Positions 54,246 to 63,753 of a stretch of DNA of 64,000 nucleotides are shown here, piece by piece. The position numbers and the translations under genes were made by a program. Each line of letters opens with the position of its first letter. Position 1 is the stretch's first letter. The stretch is from Flavobacterium jumunjinense. GTDB taxonomy: Bacteria > Bacteroidota > Bacteroidia > Flavobacteriales > Flavobacteriaceae. The notes beneath the pieces were generated by a model that was not told where the DNA came from, did not search any database, and saw nothing but the letters and a program-made list of their open reading frames with translations. Location of the stretch: the NCBI RefSeq assembly GCF_021650975.2, contig NZ_CP091285.1, positions 1,922,001 through 1,986,000 of the forward strand. Direction: 5' to 3'.

Positions 54246-55550
54246 ATGAAAAAGGTGGGTAACCATAAATCGTTTTCAAGGATTTTCTTCAGCTTAGCTT
54301 TATCGCTGACTTTTTCTTTATCTGTGTTTTCACAGGAAGCTGCGGCAGAAGCTCCAGCTCCAGCAGGTGCTGATCCTGCTAAAGGTAAAGAGTTGTTTAA
54401 TGCAAATTGTGCCGCTTGTCACGCTTTAGATAAAGCAATGACGGGTCCAGCATTAAGAGGTGTTGCAGATAAGTATGACAAGGAATTCCTTTACAAGTGG
54501 ATTAGAAATAACACGGAACTTATTAAAGCAGGAGATCCTACTGCGTTAAAAATTTACAATGACAATGGTCAAAAAGCAATGACCAATTTTCCAGCTTTAT
54601 CAGATGGAGATATTGAAAATATTTTGGCGTATACTTCGCAAGTAGCACCGCCTAAAACGGAAGTAATTGTTGATGGTGGAGGGCGTGTAGATAATTCTTC
54701 TTCGGGTATTTCAAACAACATTATTCTTGGTGCTTTATCATTGGTTTTATTAATGTTAATTGTTATGTTGTTCTTGGTGAACAATGTGTTAACTAAGATT
54801 GCTAAGGCTAATAATATTGAGATTCCAGCAGATAAAAAATCATTGCCAATTTGGAAAGCATTTATTAAAAATCAATTTTTATTAGTGGTTTCTGCAATAT
54901 TTTTCTTATTGTTTGCGGCTTATTTTGCATATGGATTTTTAATGCAAGTGGGTGTAGATCAGGGTTATGAGCCAATTCAGCCAATTCATTACTCACATAG
55001 AATTCATGCAGGAGATAATGCTATCGATTGTAAATATTGTCACTCTGCAGCTAGAGTAGGTAAGCACTCAAATATTCCATCATTGAATGTTTGTATGAAC
55101 TGTCATAAGAATATTAGTTCTGTAGCAGATGAAACTTTAGCAGAAGGAAATGAATTTGGTGTTGATTATAATAATGAAATTCAAAAACTTTATGATGCTG
55201 TAGGTTGGGATAAAGAAAATCAGAAATATACTGGTAAAACCGCTCCAGTTAAATGGATTAGAATACATAATTTACCAGATTTCGTTTATTTCAATCACTC
55301 GCAACACGTATCAGTAGCTGGAGTAGAATGTCAAACATGTCATGGTCCTGTTGAAGAAATGGAAATCATGAGGCAACATTCTTCATTAACTATGGGATGG
55401 TGTATTAATTGTCACAGAGAGACAAACGTGAAAGTGGAAGACAATGAATACTACACGAAAATTCATGAAGAACTTTCTAAGAAGTATGGTGTTAAGCAAT
55501 TGACAGCTGCTCAAATGGGAGGTCTAGAATGTGGTAAATGCCACTATTAA
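54246..55550 (+). CDS. actA: Alternative complex III multihaem cytochrome c subunit ActA
   Basis: 434 aa. Signal peptide ends near VFSQ (residue 29). Six CxxCH haem motifs: CAACH near 55 (a separate N-terminal monohaem cytochrome domain) and CKYCH, CMNCH, CQTCH, CINCH and CGKCH between about 262 and 433 (the pentahaem ActA part). Two membrane helices around 160-178 and 204-226 lie between the two domains. In Bacteroidota ActA accepts electrons from the iron-sulfur subunit ActB and passes them to the oxidase. The N-terminal monohaem domain is a fusion not found in all ActA proteins. Confidence 0.95.
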   Translation: MKKVGNHKSFSRIFFSLALSLTFSLSVFSQEAAAEAPAPAGADPAKGKELFNANCAACHALDKAMTGPALRGVADKYDKEFLYKWIRNNTELIKAGDPTALKIYNDNGQKAMTNFPALSDGDIENILAYTSQVAPPKTEVIVDGGGRVDNSSSGISNNIILGALSLVLLMLIVMLFLVNNVLTKIAKANNIEIPADKKSLPIWKAFIKNQFLLVVSAIFFLLFAAYFAYGFLMQVGVDQGYEPIQPIHYSHRIHAGDNAIDCKYCHSAARVGKHSNIPSLNVCMNCHKNISSVADETLAEGNEFGVDYNNEIQKLYDAVGWDKENQKYTGKTAPVKWIRIHNLPDFVYFNHSQHVSVAGVECQTCHGPVEEMEIMRQHSSLTMGWCINCHRETNVKVEDNEYYTKIHEELSKKYGVKQLTAAQMGGLECGKCHY

Positions 55551-55586
55551 TAAATAAAAATTAAGAAGCTAATATCAATATACAAT

Positions 55587-58500
55587 ATGGCATCAAACAA
55601 AAAATACTGGAAAAGTGTTGAAGAGCTAAACGAAAATAGCTCTATTGTTGAGACGCTAAGGAACAACGAGTTTGTGGAACAGATTCCTGTTGATGAGTTC
55701 TTAGGAAACGAAGAAAACTTATCTAACTCTGCTACTTCTCGTCGTGACTTTTTAAAATATGTAGGATTTAGTACTGCAGCTGCTTCGTTAGCTGCGTGTG
55801 AAGGTCCTGTTGTGAAATCTATTCCTTATGTGGTTCAGCCAGAAGAAATTATTCCTGGTGTAGCAGATTTTTATGCTACAACAATTGCAGATGGTTTTGA
55901 TTTTGCTAATATTCTCATCAAAACACGTGAAGGTCGTCCGATTAAAGTTGAAAATAATAATTTAGAAGGTTCAAATACTGGTGCAAACGCAAGAGTACAC
56001 GCATCTGTTCTTTCTTTATATGATAGTTTGCGTTTAAAACAACCTAAAATTGCTGGTAAAACTGCATCTTGGGGAGAAGTAAATGCAAAAGTGAAAGCTA
56101 GTTTAGAAGATGCAAATGTAAAAGGAGCATCTGTTGTGTTGTTAACAAATACAATGGCAAGTCCTTCTACAGATGCTTTAATAACTGAACTAAAAGCAAA
56201 ATACCCAACTGTTAAACAAGTTGTTTATGATGCTGTTTCTGAATCAAATGCTTTAGATGCTTTTGAATCAGTTTACGGAGTTAGAGCTTTAGCTAACTAT
56301 GATTTCTCAAAAGCAGATGTCATTGTTTCTATTGGTGCAGATATCTTGGGTGATTGGCAAGGTGGAGGATATGACGCAGGTTATGCGAAAGGTAGAATTC
56401 CAAAACAAGGAAAAATGTCTAAGCATATCCAAATTGAGGCAAACATGTCTTTAGCTGGAGCTAATGCTGATAAAAGACTACCAATGACTATTGCGCAACA
56501 AAAATTGACTTTAGTTAAGATATATAAAGCAATAACTGCAGCTGCTATTTCTGACGTTAAAGTTGAAAAAGAAGCAGAAGTAAATAAAGTTATTGAACAA
56601 TTAAAATCTGCAAGAGGAAAAGGTGTTTTAGTGTCAGGTTTAGATGATGTTGATGCTCAAATGTTAGTATTAGCAATTAATAGTGCTATTGCTTCTGAAG
56701 CATTTGATCCAAATGGTGCTAAATTGATTAGAAAAGGTAATAATAAAGATGTCGCTCAATTGGTTGCCGATATGAAAGCAGGAAGCATTCATACGTTAAT
56801 TATGAGTGGAGTAAATCCAGTATATACGTTACCAAATTCTAAAGATTTCTCTGAAGGACTTAAAAAAGTAAAGCTATCTGTTGCGTTTTCTATGAAAGAA
56901 GATGAAACAGCTAAGAATACCACGATTGCAGCAGCTGCTCCTCACTATTTAGAATCTTGGAGCGATGTAACAATTGTAAGAGGTCATTATAGTGTAATGC
57001 AACCAACAATACGTCCATTATTTGACACGAAGCAATTTCAAGAAGCTTTGATGACTTGGTCTGAAAATAGTGCAAAATATTATGATTATTTAAAAGCTTT
57101 TTCTGCTACTCAAATAGTTGATAAATCTTGGAATCAAATAGTTCATGACGGTTTTTCGAAATCTGAAGTTATGCCTTTAGTTGCTAATCCTGAATTTTCT
57201 GTTACTGCTAGTGCAAGTAAATTAGCACAAGCAAAAGCTGTAGGAATGGAATTAGTATTGTATACTAAAACAGGTTTAGGTGATGGTCAACAGGCGAATA
57301 ACCCTTGGTTACAAGAATTTCCTGATCCAATTACAAGAGTATCTTGGGATAATTATGTTACCGTTTCTAAAGCTGATGCAGATAGATTAGGCTTAAAGAA
57401 TTGGAATGTTGCAAATGGAGGAATGAATGGTAGTTATGCTACTTTGAAAGTGGGTGATGCTACTTTACTTAAAGTTCCTGTTATTGTACAGCCAGGTCAA
57501 GCAAAAGGTACTGCTGGTTTAGCTTTCGGATATGGTAAAGTTGAAGGAATGAAACAGGATATGCAAGTTGGAGTTAATGCGTATACTTTATATAGTAACT
57601 TGAATGCAAATCAGTTTGTAAGTATTACTAAAGAAGATGGAGAGCATGAATTTGCATGTGTTCAGTTGCAAAAAACATTAATGGGTCGTGGAGATATTAT
57701 TAAGGAAACGACACTTGATATATTTAAAAAAGAAGATGCTAAAGTATGGAATCCAGTTCCTATGGTTTCTTTAGATCATAAAGCAACACCAGCTACTGAG
57801 GTTGATTTATGGACATCTTTTGATAGAACTACTGGTCATCATTTCAATTTATCTATTGATTTGAATGCTTGTACTGGATGTGGGGCATGCGTTATCGCTT
57901 GTCATGCTGAAAACAACGTTCCTGTCGTAGGTAAAGATGAAGTAAGAAGAAGTAGAGATATGCACTGGTTGCGTATTGATAGATACTATTCTCATGAAGA
58001 AACTTTCAGTGGAGATGTTAAGTTAAAAGAGGATACGACTGGTTTAATGGCTTCTATCAATACCTTAAGTGATATGGAAGATCCATCAGATAATCCACAA
58101 ATTGCATTCCAACCGGTAATGTGTCAACACTGTAATCACGCTCCTTGTGAGACTGTGTGTCCAGTGGCTGCTACATCACATGGTAGAGAAGGGCAAAACC
58201 ACATGGCATATAATCGTTGTGTTGGTACTCGTTATTGTGCAAATAACTGCCCATATAAAGTTAGACGTTTCAACTGGTTCTTATATAACAAAAATTCAGA
58301 ATTCGATTATCATATGAACGATGACTTAGGTCGTATGGTATTGAATCCTGATGTGAATGTACGTTCTCGTGGAGTAATGGAGAAATGTTCAATGTGTATT
58401 CAAATGACACAAGCGACAAAACTTAATGCTAAGCGTGAAGGTAGATTAATTAAAGATGGTGAGTTCCAAACTGCATGTTCTGCTGCTTGTTCAAGTGGGG

Positions 58501-58640
58501 CAATGATTTTTGGTGATGTCAATGATAAAGAAAGTCAAGTAGCTAAATTAGCTGAAGATGACAGAATGTATCATTTACTAGAGCACATTGGTACAAAACC
58601 AAATGTATTCTATCACGTTAAAGTTAGAAATGATAAATAA
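55587..58640 (+). CDS. actB: Alternative complex III iron-sulfur / molybdopterin-like subunit ActB
   Basis: 1017 aa. A Tat motif SRRDFLKYVG at 51-60 is followed by a lipobox-like LAAC at 68-71, so it is exported folded and perhaps lipid-anchored. A large oxidoreductase domain without molybdenum in known ACIII (about 75-730) is followed by a four-cluster ferredoxin domain: CTGCGACVIAC (about 762-772), CQHCNHAPCETVCPV, CVGTRYCANNCPYK and CSMCIQM...CSAAC. It connects quinol oxidation by ActC/ActF to the haems of ActA. 36 bp after actA. Confidence 0.96.
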   Translation: MASNKKYWKSVEELNENSSIVETLRNNEFVEQIPVDEFLGNEENLSNSATSRRDFLKYVGFSTAAASLAACEGPVVKSIPYVVQPEEIIPGVADFYATTIADGFDFANILIKTREGRPIKVENNNLEGSNTGANARVHASVLSLYDSLRLKQPKIAGKTASWGEVNAKVKASLEDANVKGASVVLLTNTMASPSTDALITELKAKYPTVKQVVYDAVSESNALDAFESVYGVRALANYDFSKADVIVSIGADILGDWQGGGYDAGYAKGRIPKQGKMSKHIQIEANMSLAGANADKRLPMTIAQQKLTLVKIYKAITAAAISDVKVEKEAEVNKVIEQLKSARGKGVLVSGLDDVDAQMLVLAINSAIASEAFDPNGAKLIRKGNNKDVAQLVADMKAGSIHTLIMSGVNPVYTLPNSKDFSEGLKKVKLSVAFSMKEDETAKNTTIAAAAPHYLESWSDVTIVRGHYSVMQPTIRPLFDTKQFQEALMTWSENSAKYYDYLKAFSATQIVDKSWNQIVHDGFSKSEVMPLVANPEFSVTASASKLAQAKAVGMELVLYTKTGLGDGQQANNPWLQEFPDPITRVSWDNYVTVSKADADRLGLKNWNVANGGMNGSYATLKVGDATLLKVPVIVQPGQAKGTAGLAFGYGKVEGMKQDMQVGVNAYTLYSNLNANQFVSITKEDGEHEFACVQLQKTLMGRGDIIKETTLDIFKKEDAKVWNPVPMVSLDHKATPATEVDLWTSFDRTTGHHFNLSIDLNACTGCGACVIACHAENNVPVVGKDEVRRSRDMHWLRIDRYYSHEETFSGDVKLKEDTTGLMASINTLSDMEDPSDNPQIAFQPVMCQHCNHAPCETVCPVAATSHGREGQNHMAYNRCVGTRYCANNCPYKVRRFNWFLYNKNSEFDYHMNDDLGRMVLNPDVNVRSRGVMEKCSMCIQMTQATKLNAKREGRLIKDGEFQTACSAACSSGAMIFGDVNDKESQVAKLAEDDRMYHLLEHIGTKPNVFYHVKVRNDK

Positions 58641-58670
58641 GTATTAATTTAAGAAACAATATAAAGGATT

Positions 58671-60080
58671 ATGTCGTCTCATTACGAAGCACCCATTAGA
58701 AAACCTTTAGTAGTAGGAAATAAATCTTACCACGATGTTACTGTAGATGTAGCTAAACCTGTTGAAGGAAGAGCTAATAAACAATGGTGGATTGTATTTT
58801 CAATTGCCTTAGCAGCGTTCCTTTATGGATTGGGCTGTATGATTTATACAATATCTACAGGTATTGGTACATGGGGATTAAATAAAACTGTAGGATGGGC
58901 CTGGGATATTACCAACTTCGTTTGGTGGGTAGGTATCGGGCACGCTGGAACTTTAATCTCTGCTGTATTATTATTATTCCGTCAAAAATGGAGAATGGCA
59001 ATTAACCGTTCTGCAGAAGCAATGACAATTTTCTCTGTAATGCAAGCAGGTTTGTTTCCAATTATTCACATGGGTCGACCATGGTTAGGATACTGGGTAC
59101 TACCTATTCCAAATCAATTTGGATCATTGTGGGTAAACTTTAACTCCCCATTGCTTTGGGATGTATTTGCAATTTCGACGTATTTATCAGTATCATTAGT
59201 TTTCTGGTGGACTGGATTACTACCTGATTTTGCTATGCTAAGAGATAGAGCAATTACACCATTTACAAAGAAAGTATATTCAACTTTGTCTTTTGGATGG
59301 AGTGGAAGAGCGAAAGATTGGCAACGTTTTGAAGAAGTTTCACTTGTATTAGCTGGTTTAGCTACTCCTCTTGTACTTTCTGTACACACTATTGTATCTT
59401 TTGACTTTGCTACTTCTGTAATTCCAGGATGGCATACAACTATTCTTCCTCCATATTTCGTTGCAGGTGCAATTTTCTCAGGATTTGCTATGGTAAATAC
59501 TTTACTAATAATCATGAGAAAAGTATCTAACTTAGAAGATTATATTACAGTTCAACATATCGAATTGATGAATATTGTAATTATGATTACAGGTTCGATT
59601 GTTGGTTGTGCTTATATTACTGAGTTATTTATCGCTTGGTATTCAGGTGTGGAATATGAACAATATGCTTTCTTGAATAGAGCAACAGGTCCTTACTGGT
59701 GGGCGTATGCATTGATGATGACATGTAATGTGTTCTCACCTCAGTTCATGTGGTCTAAAAAGTTAAGAACTAGTATTGCTTTCTCATTCATTATTTCGAT
59801 TGTTGTAAATATTGGTATGTGGTTCGAACGTTTTGTAATTATCGTAACTTCGTTACATAGAGATTACTTACCTTCATCATGGACAATGTTCCAGCCAACT
59901 TTTGTAGATGCAGGAATCTTTATTGGGACAATTGGATTTTTCTTTGTACTTTTCTTATTGTACTCTAGAAGTTTTCCAGTTATTGCTCAAGCAGAGGTTA
60001 AAACTATTTTGAAATCGTCAGGAGACAATTACAAGAGGGAGAGAGAATCAAAAGAGAGTAATCATTCAGACAATCATTAA
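58671..60080 (+). CDS. actC: Alternative complex III NrfD/PsrC-like membrane subunit ActC
   Basis: 469 aa with about ten membrane helices of the NrfD/PsrC fold, which contributes to quinol binding and possibly proton transfer. Visible: WAWDITNFVWWVGIGHAGTLISA, MGRPWLGYWVLPIP and AGAIFSGFAMVNTLLI. The paralogue ActF is encoded four genes downstream. 30 bp after actB. Confidence 0.96.
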   Translation: MSSHYEAPIRKPLVVGNKSYHDVTVDVAKPVEGRANKQWWIVFSIALAAFLYGLGCMIYTISTGIGTWGLNKTVGWAWDITNFVWWVGIGHAGTLISAVLLLFRQKWRMAINRSAEAMTIFSVMQAGLFPIIHMGRPWLGYWVLPIPNQFGSLWVNFNSPLLWDVFAISTYLSVSLVFWWTGLLPDFAMLRDRAITPFTKKVYSTLSFGWSGRAKDWQRFEEVSLVLAGLATPLVLSVHTIVSFDFATSVIPGWHTTILPPYFVAGAIFSGFAMVNTLLIIMRKVSNLEDYITVQHIELMNIVIMITGSIVGCAYITELFIAWYSGVEYEQYAFLNRATGPYWWAYALMMTCNVFSPQFMWSKKLRTSIAFSFIISIVVNIGMWFERFVIIVTSLHRDYLPSSWTMFQPTFVDAGIFIGTIGFFFVLFLLYSRSFPVIAQAEVKTILKSSGDNYKRERESKESNHSDNH

Positions 60081-60084
60081 TATC

Positions 60085-60609
60085 ATGAGTAATAAAGTTA
60101 TACACGCTATATATAATGACGATGATGTTTTAATGGATGCTGTAAAGCAAACTAGAGCAGCACATCATCATATTGAAGAAGTTTATACACCTTTTCCAGT
60201 ACATGGTTTAGATAAAGCAATGGGATTAGCTCCAACAAGAATTGCAATAGCTTCATTTTTATATGGTTTAGTCGGAATATCAGTTGCTACTGCAATGATG
60301 AGATATATCATGATTGTAGATTGGCCACAGGATATTGGAGGTAAACCAAGTTTTAGTTATTTAGAAAACATGCCTGCGTTTGTGCCAATTATGTTTGAGT
60401 TGACTGTGTTTTTTGCAGCCCATTTAATGGTTATTACTTTCTATATGAGAAGTAAATTATGGCCATTTAAGCAAGCTGAAAATCCAGATATTAGAACAAC
60501 AGATGATCATTTTTTAATGGAAGTTGGAATTCACGGAGATGAAGAAGAAATGATTTCTTTTTTCAAATCTACAGGAGCTGTTGAAGTAAAAGTAATAGAA
60601 AAGCATTAA
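60085..60609 (+). CDS. actD: Alternative complex III subunit ActD (DUF3341)
   Basis: 174 aa. Two membrane helices (about 50-75 and 95-118) with a soluble N-terminal ferredoxin-like part (VIHAIYNDDDVLMDAVKQTR, IEEVYTPFPVHGLDKAMGL), the DUF3341 pattern. 4 bp after actC. Confidence 0.95.
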   Translation: MSNKVIHAIYNDDDVLMDAVKQTRAAHHHIEEVYTPFPVHGLDKAMGLAPTRIAIASFLYGLVGISVATAMMRYIMIVDWPQDIGGKPSFSYLENMPAFVPIMFELTVFFAAHLMVITFYMRSKLWPFKQAENPDIRTTDDHFLMEVGIHGDEEEMISFFKSTGAVEVKVIEKH

Positions 60610-60617
60610 TACAAGAT

Positions 60618-61163
60618 ATGAAAAGCTTATATAAAATAGTAGCAGTAGTAGGTTTATCAATAATGGCAACGTCATGTTTTGATAAATCGAAGCCGAACTA
60701 CCAGTTTTTTCCAAATATGTATGAATCCGTTTCTTATGAAACATATTCAGAACATGAAGCATTTGAAGGTGGAAAAGAAGGTCAAATACCAGCAGAAGGT
60801 TCTATTAAAAGAGGTTTCGTGCCTTATGAGATACCGAACACTAATGAAGGTTATGCTTTAGCTAAAGAAACACTAAAAACTCCTTTAGATTCAATTTCGA
60901 TTAATCCCGAAAAAGGAAAAGAATTGTTTAATATCTACTGTGCAATTTGCCATGGTGATAAAGGAGACGGAAAAGGAACACTTGTTAAAAGAGAAAAGTT
61001 TTTAGGAGTTCCTAGTTATAAAGATAGAGAGATAACTGAAGGTAGTATTTATCACGTAGTTACTTATGGATTAAACTCTATGGGTTCACATGCTAATCAA
61101 TTGTCGCAAGAGGAAAGATGGCAAGTAACAGATTACGTTTTAAAACTTAAGTCAGAATTATAA
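60618..61163 (+). CDS. actE: Alternative complex III monohaem cytochrome c lipoprotein ActE
   Basis: 181 aa. Lipoprotein signal with lipobox ATSC near residue 18. The cytochrome c motif CAICHGDKGDGKG lies near 110-122 and a Met ligand is likely in the GLNSMGSHA segment near 157. Takes part in electron output from the complex. It is 8 bp after actD. Confidence 0.95.
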   Translation: MKSLYKIVAVVGLSIMATSCFDKSKPNYQFFPNMYESVSYETYSEHEAFEGGKEGQIPAEGSIKRGFVPYEIPNTNEGYALAKETLKTPLDSISINPEKGKELFNIYCAICHGDKGDGKGTLVKREKFLGVPSYKDREITEGSIYHVVTYGLNSMGSHANQLSQEERWQVTDYVLKLKSEL

Positions 61164-61193
61164 TTGTAAAACACTTTTTTGAAAATCATTAAT

Positions 61194-62549
61194 ATGTATA
61201 CGTTTTCAAGTAAATTAAAAGCTTTTTCATTAGCCTTAATGGTTATAGGAATCATTGGGATTGGTATCGGTTTTATGACTGTACCAAGTAAAGAGAAAGT
61301 TGAAGAAATGTTAAAGCATGGTGATGGTCATCATGGTAGTGAAAAAGCACATGATGCTCATGGTTCACATGATGTTCATACTGAACAAGCGGTATCGCAT
61401 GATAGTCATAAATCAGAAGATACTCACGCTAGTAAAGAACATGATGAGCATGTAGAACATGTATTGCATCAACAACAAAATAAACCATGGTCTGCATTTT
61501 ATGTAGCATGTATTTTCTTTATGTTGTTAAGTGTTGGTGTTCTTGCATTTTACGCGATTCAACAAGCAGCACAAGCAGGATGGTCTCCAATATTATTTAG
61601 AGTTATGGAAGGGATAACAGGTTATTTATTGCCTGGATCAATTATTTTCTTTTTAGTATTAGTAGCTTCGGGTCTTCATTTAAATCACATATTTGTTTGG
61701 ATGGATAAAGAGGTAGTTGCAAATGATCATTTGTTACAAGCAAAAGAAGGATATTTAAACGTACCATTTTTCTTAATTAGAGCAGCAATATTTTTAGCAG
61801 GTTGGAATATCTATAGATTTGTTTCTAGAAGAAATTCTATTGCTCAAGATAATGCAACTGATAATACTTTTTATAAGAAAAACTTTAAATGGGCAGCAGG
61901 TTTCTTAGTATTTTTTATTGTTTCTGAGTCAATTATGTCTTGGGATTGGATAATGTCTGTAGATCCTCATTGGTATAGTACTTTATTTGGATGGTATGTA
62001 TTTGCAAGTTTCTTTGTTAGTGGAATCACTTCAATAGCTTTAATTACACTGTATTTAAAATCTAAAGGTTATTTGCCAGATGTTAATACAAGTCATATTC
62101 ATGATTTAGCTAAATTTATGTTTGGAATTAGTATTTTCTGGACATACTTATGGTTCTCTCAGTTTATGTTAATTTGGTATTCTGATATTCCTGAAGAAGT
62201 AACTTATTTTATAACAAGAATCGAAAATTATAATTTACCATTTTTCGGAATGTTAGTTATGAACTTTATATTTCCTTTATTAATCTTAATAAACACAGAT
62301 TTTAAACGTTTATCATGGATTATTGTTATGGCTGGTATTGTTATTTTATTCGGACATTATATTGATTTCTATAATATGATTATGCCTGCAACGGTAGGTG
62401 ACCAATGGTATATTGGTTATGCAGAATTAGGATCAATAGCTTTTTTCCTTGGTTTGTTTATATTTGTAGTGTTTACTACTCTAACAAAGGCTCCGTTAGA
62501 AGCAAAAGGAAACCCTTTAATGGGAGAGAGCAAACATTTTCATTATTAA
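61194..62549 (+). CDS. actF: Alternative complex III quinol-interacting subunit ActF, histidine-rich
   Basis: 451 aa from the ATG at 61194 (MYTFSSKLKAF); an upstream TTG in frame is less likely. About ten membrane helices, NrfD-like and paralogous to ActC. Between the first helix and the second is an unusual loop (about 35-90) rich in His and Asp, with HGDGHHGSEKAHDAHGSHD followed by further His-Asp-Ser repeats. Such a loop could bind metal ions (inference). The rest follows the family pattern with HLNHIFVWMD, SWDWIMSVDPHWYS and FWTYLWFSQFML. Confidence 0.95.
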   Translation: MYTFSSKLKAFSLALMVIGIIGIGIGFMTVPSKEKVEEMLKHGDGHHGSEKAHDAHGSHDVHTEQAVSHDSHKSEDTHASKEHDEHVEHVLHQQQNKPWSAFYVACIFFMLLSVGVLAFYAIQQAAQAGWSPILFRVMEGITGYLLPGSIIFFLVLVASGLHLNHIFVWMDKEVVANDHLLQAKEGYLNVPFFLIRAAIFLAGWNIYRFVSRRNSIAQDNATDNTFYKKNFKWAAGFLVFFIVSESIMSWDWIMSVDPHWYSTLFGWYVFASFFVSGITSIALITLYLKSKGYLPDVNTSHIHDLAKFMFGISIFWTYLWFSQFMLIWYSDIPEEVTYFITRIENYNLPFFGMLVMNFIFPLLILINTDFKRLSWIIVMAGIVILFGHYIDFYNMIMPATVGDQWYIGYAELGSIAFFLGLFIFVVFTTLTKAPLEAKGNPLMGESKHFHY

Positions 62550-62568
62550 TATTTAAAGTAATAAACAA

Positions 62569-63723
62569 ATGACAAGTTTATTGATATTCTTAGTTTTAGT
62601 TTTAATTGGAATTGCTATATGGCAATTAACTAAAATTTTCGATTTAACTCAAGTAGGTGTAGATTCAGAAAATTCTGAAGTTGCAAACGATAAGGATAAT
62701 GCAGTTAATGGCTATTTAATGTTTGCCTTTGTTGGGTTTATCTATATATTTACAATATATTCTGTTGTAAAATGGGGAGATTTAGTATTAGGTACTCCAG
62801 CTTCAGAACACGGTGCAGATGTAGATAATTTAATGAACATTTCACTTGTTTTAATATTCTTCGTTCAGACGATAACTCAATTTTTATTACACTTCTTTAC
62901 TTTTAAATATAGAGGAAGAAAAGGGCAAAAAGCTTTATATTTTGCAGATAATAATAAATTAGAAGCTATTTGGACTATTATCCCAGTAATTGTTCTTGCG
63001 GGTTTAATCCTTTATGGATTGTATACTTGGAATGAAATTATGTACTATGAGGAAGAAGAAGATGTTATCTATGTAGAATTGTACGCAAAACAATTCGGTT
63101 GGGAAGCTAGATATGCAGGAGAAGATAATACTTTAGGTAAAGCTAATGTTAGATATATTGAAGGAATTAATACTTTAGGTGTTGATTTAGCAGATCCTGC
63201 TGCTCAAGACGATAAAGTTGTTACTGAATTGCATTTACCGAAAGGGAAGAAGGTTGTTTTTAAAATGCGTTCACAAGATGTATTACACTCAGCTTATATG
63301 CCTCATTTTAGAGCACAAATGAACTGTGTTCCAGGTATGGTAACTCAATTTGCTTTTATTCCAACGGTTACAACTGTTGAGATGAGAGAAGATGAAGCAA
63401 TCAAATTTAAAGTAGATAAAATTAATAAGATTAGAGCTAAGAAGAGTATTGAATTAGCTGCTAATGGAGAAGAAGCTTTAGATCCATATACATTTGATTA
63501 CTTACTATTATGTAATAAAATTTGTGGTGCATCTCACTATAACATGCAAATGAAAATTGTAGTTGATACACCAGAGGATTTCAAAAAATGGTTGAATGAA
63601 AAGCCAACATTGTCATCACAATGGAAGGAAGCTAATGCACCAGCTCCTGAACCAGTACCAGTTGTTGTTCCAGTTGAAACAGTTGTTGATACTACTAAGG
63701 TTTTAGCTCAAGTTATAAAATAG
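62569..63723 (+). CDS. coxB: Cytochrome c oxidase subunit II
   Basis: 384 aa. Two membrane helices (an N-terminal segment and about 85-140) and a periplasmic cupredoxin domain. CuA ligands: QDVLHSAYMPHF (His), then CNKICGASHYNMQM (two Cys, His, Met) near residues 316-330. Linker QTITQFLLHFFTFKYRGRKGQKALYF before the domain is as in other Bacteroidota enzymes. The C-terminal tail (APAPEPVPVVVPVETVVDTT) is a proline/valine-rich extension. 19 bp after actF, so ACIII and the oxidase form one operon. Confidence 0.97.
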   Translation: MTSLLIFLVLVLIGIAIWQLTKIFDLTQVGVDSENSEVANDKDNAVNGYLMFAFVGFIYIFTIYSVVKWGDLVLGTPASEHGADVDNLMNISLVLIFFVQTITQFLLHFFTFKYRGRKGQKALYFADNNKLEAIWTIIPVIVLAGLILYGLYTWNEIMYYEEEEDVIYVELYAKQFGWEARYAGEDNTLGKANVRYIEGINTLGVDLADPAAQDDKVVTELHLPKGKKVVFKMRSQDVLHSAYMPHFRAQMNCVPGMVTQFAFIPTVTTVEMREDEAIKFKVDKINKIRAKKSIELAANGEEALDPYTFDYLLLCNKICGASHYNMQMKIVVDTPEDFKKWLNEKPTLSSQWKEANAPAPEPVPVVVPVETVVDTTKVLAQVIK

Positions 63724-63753
63724 ATTTTAAGATATATAAAATAGTATAAGATT

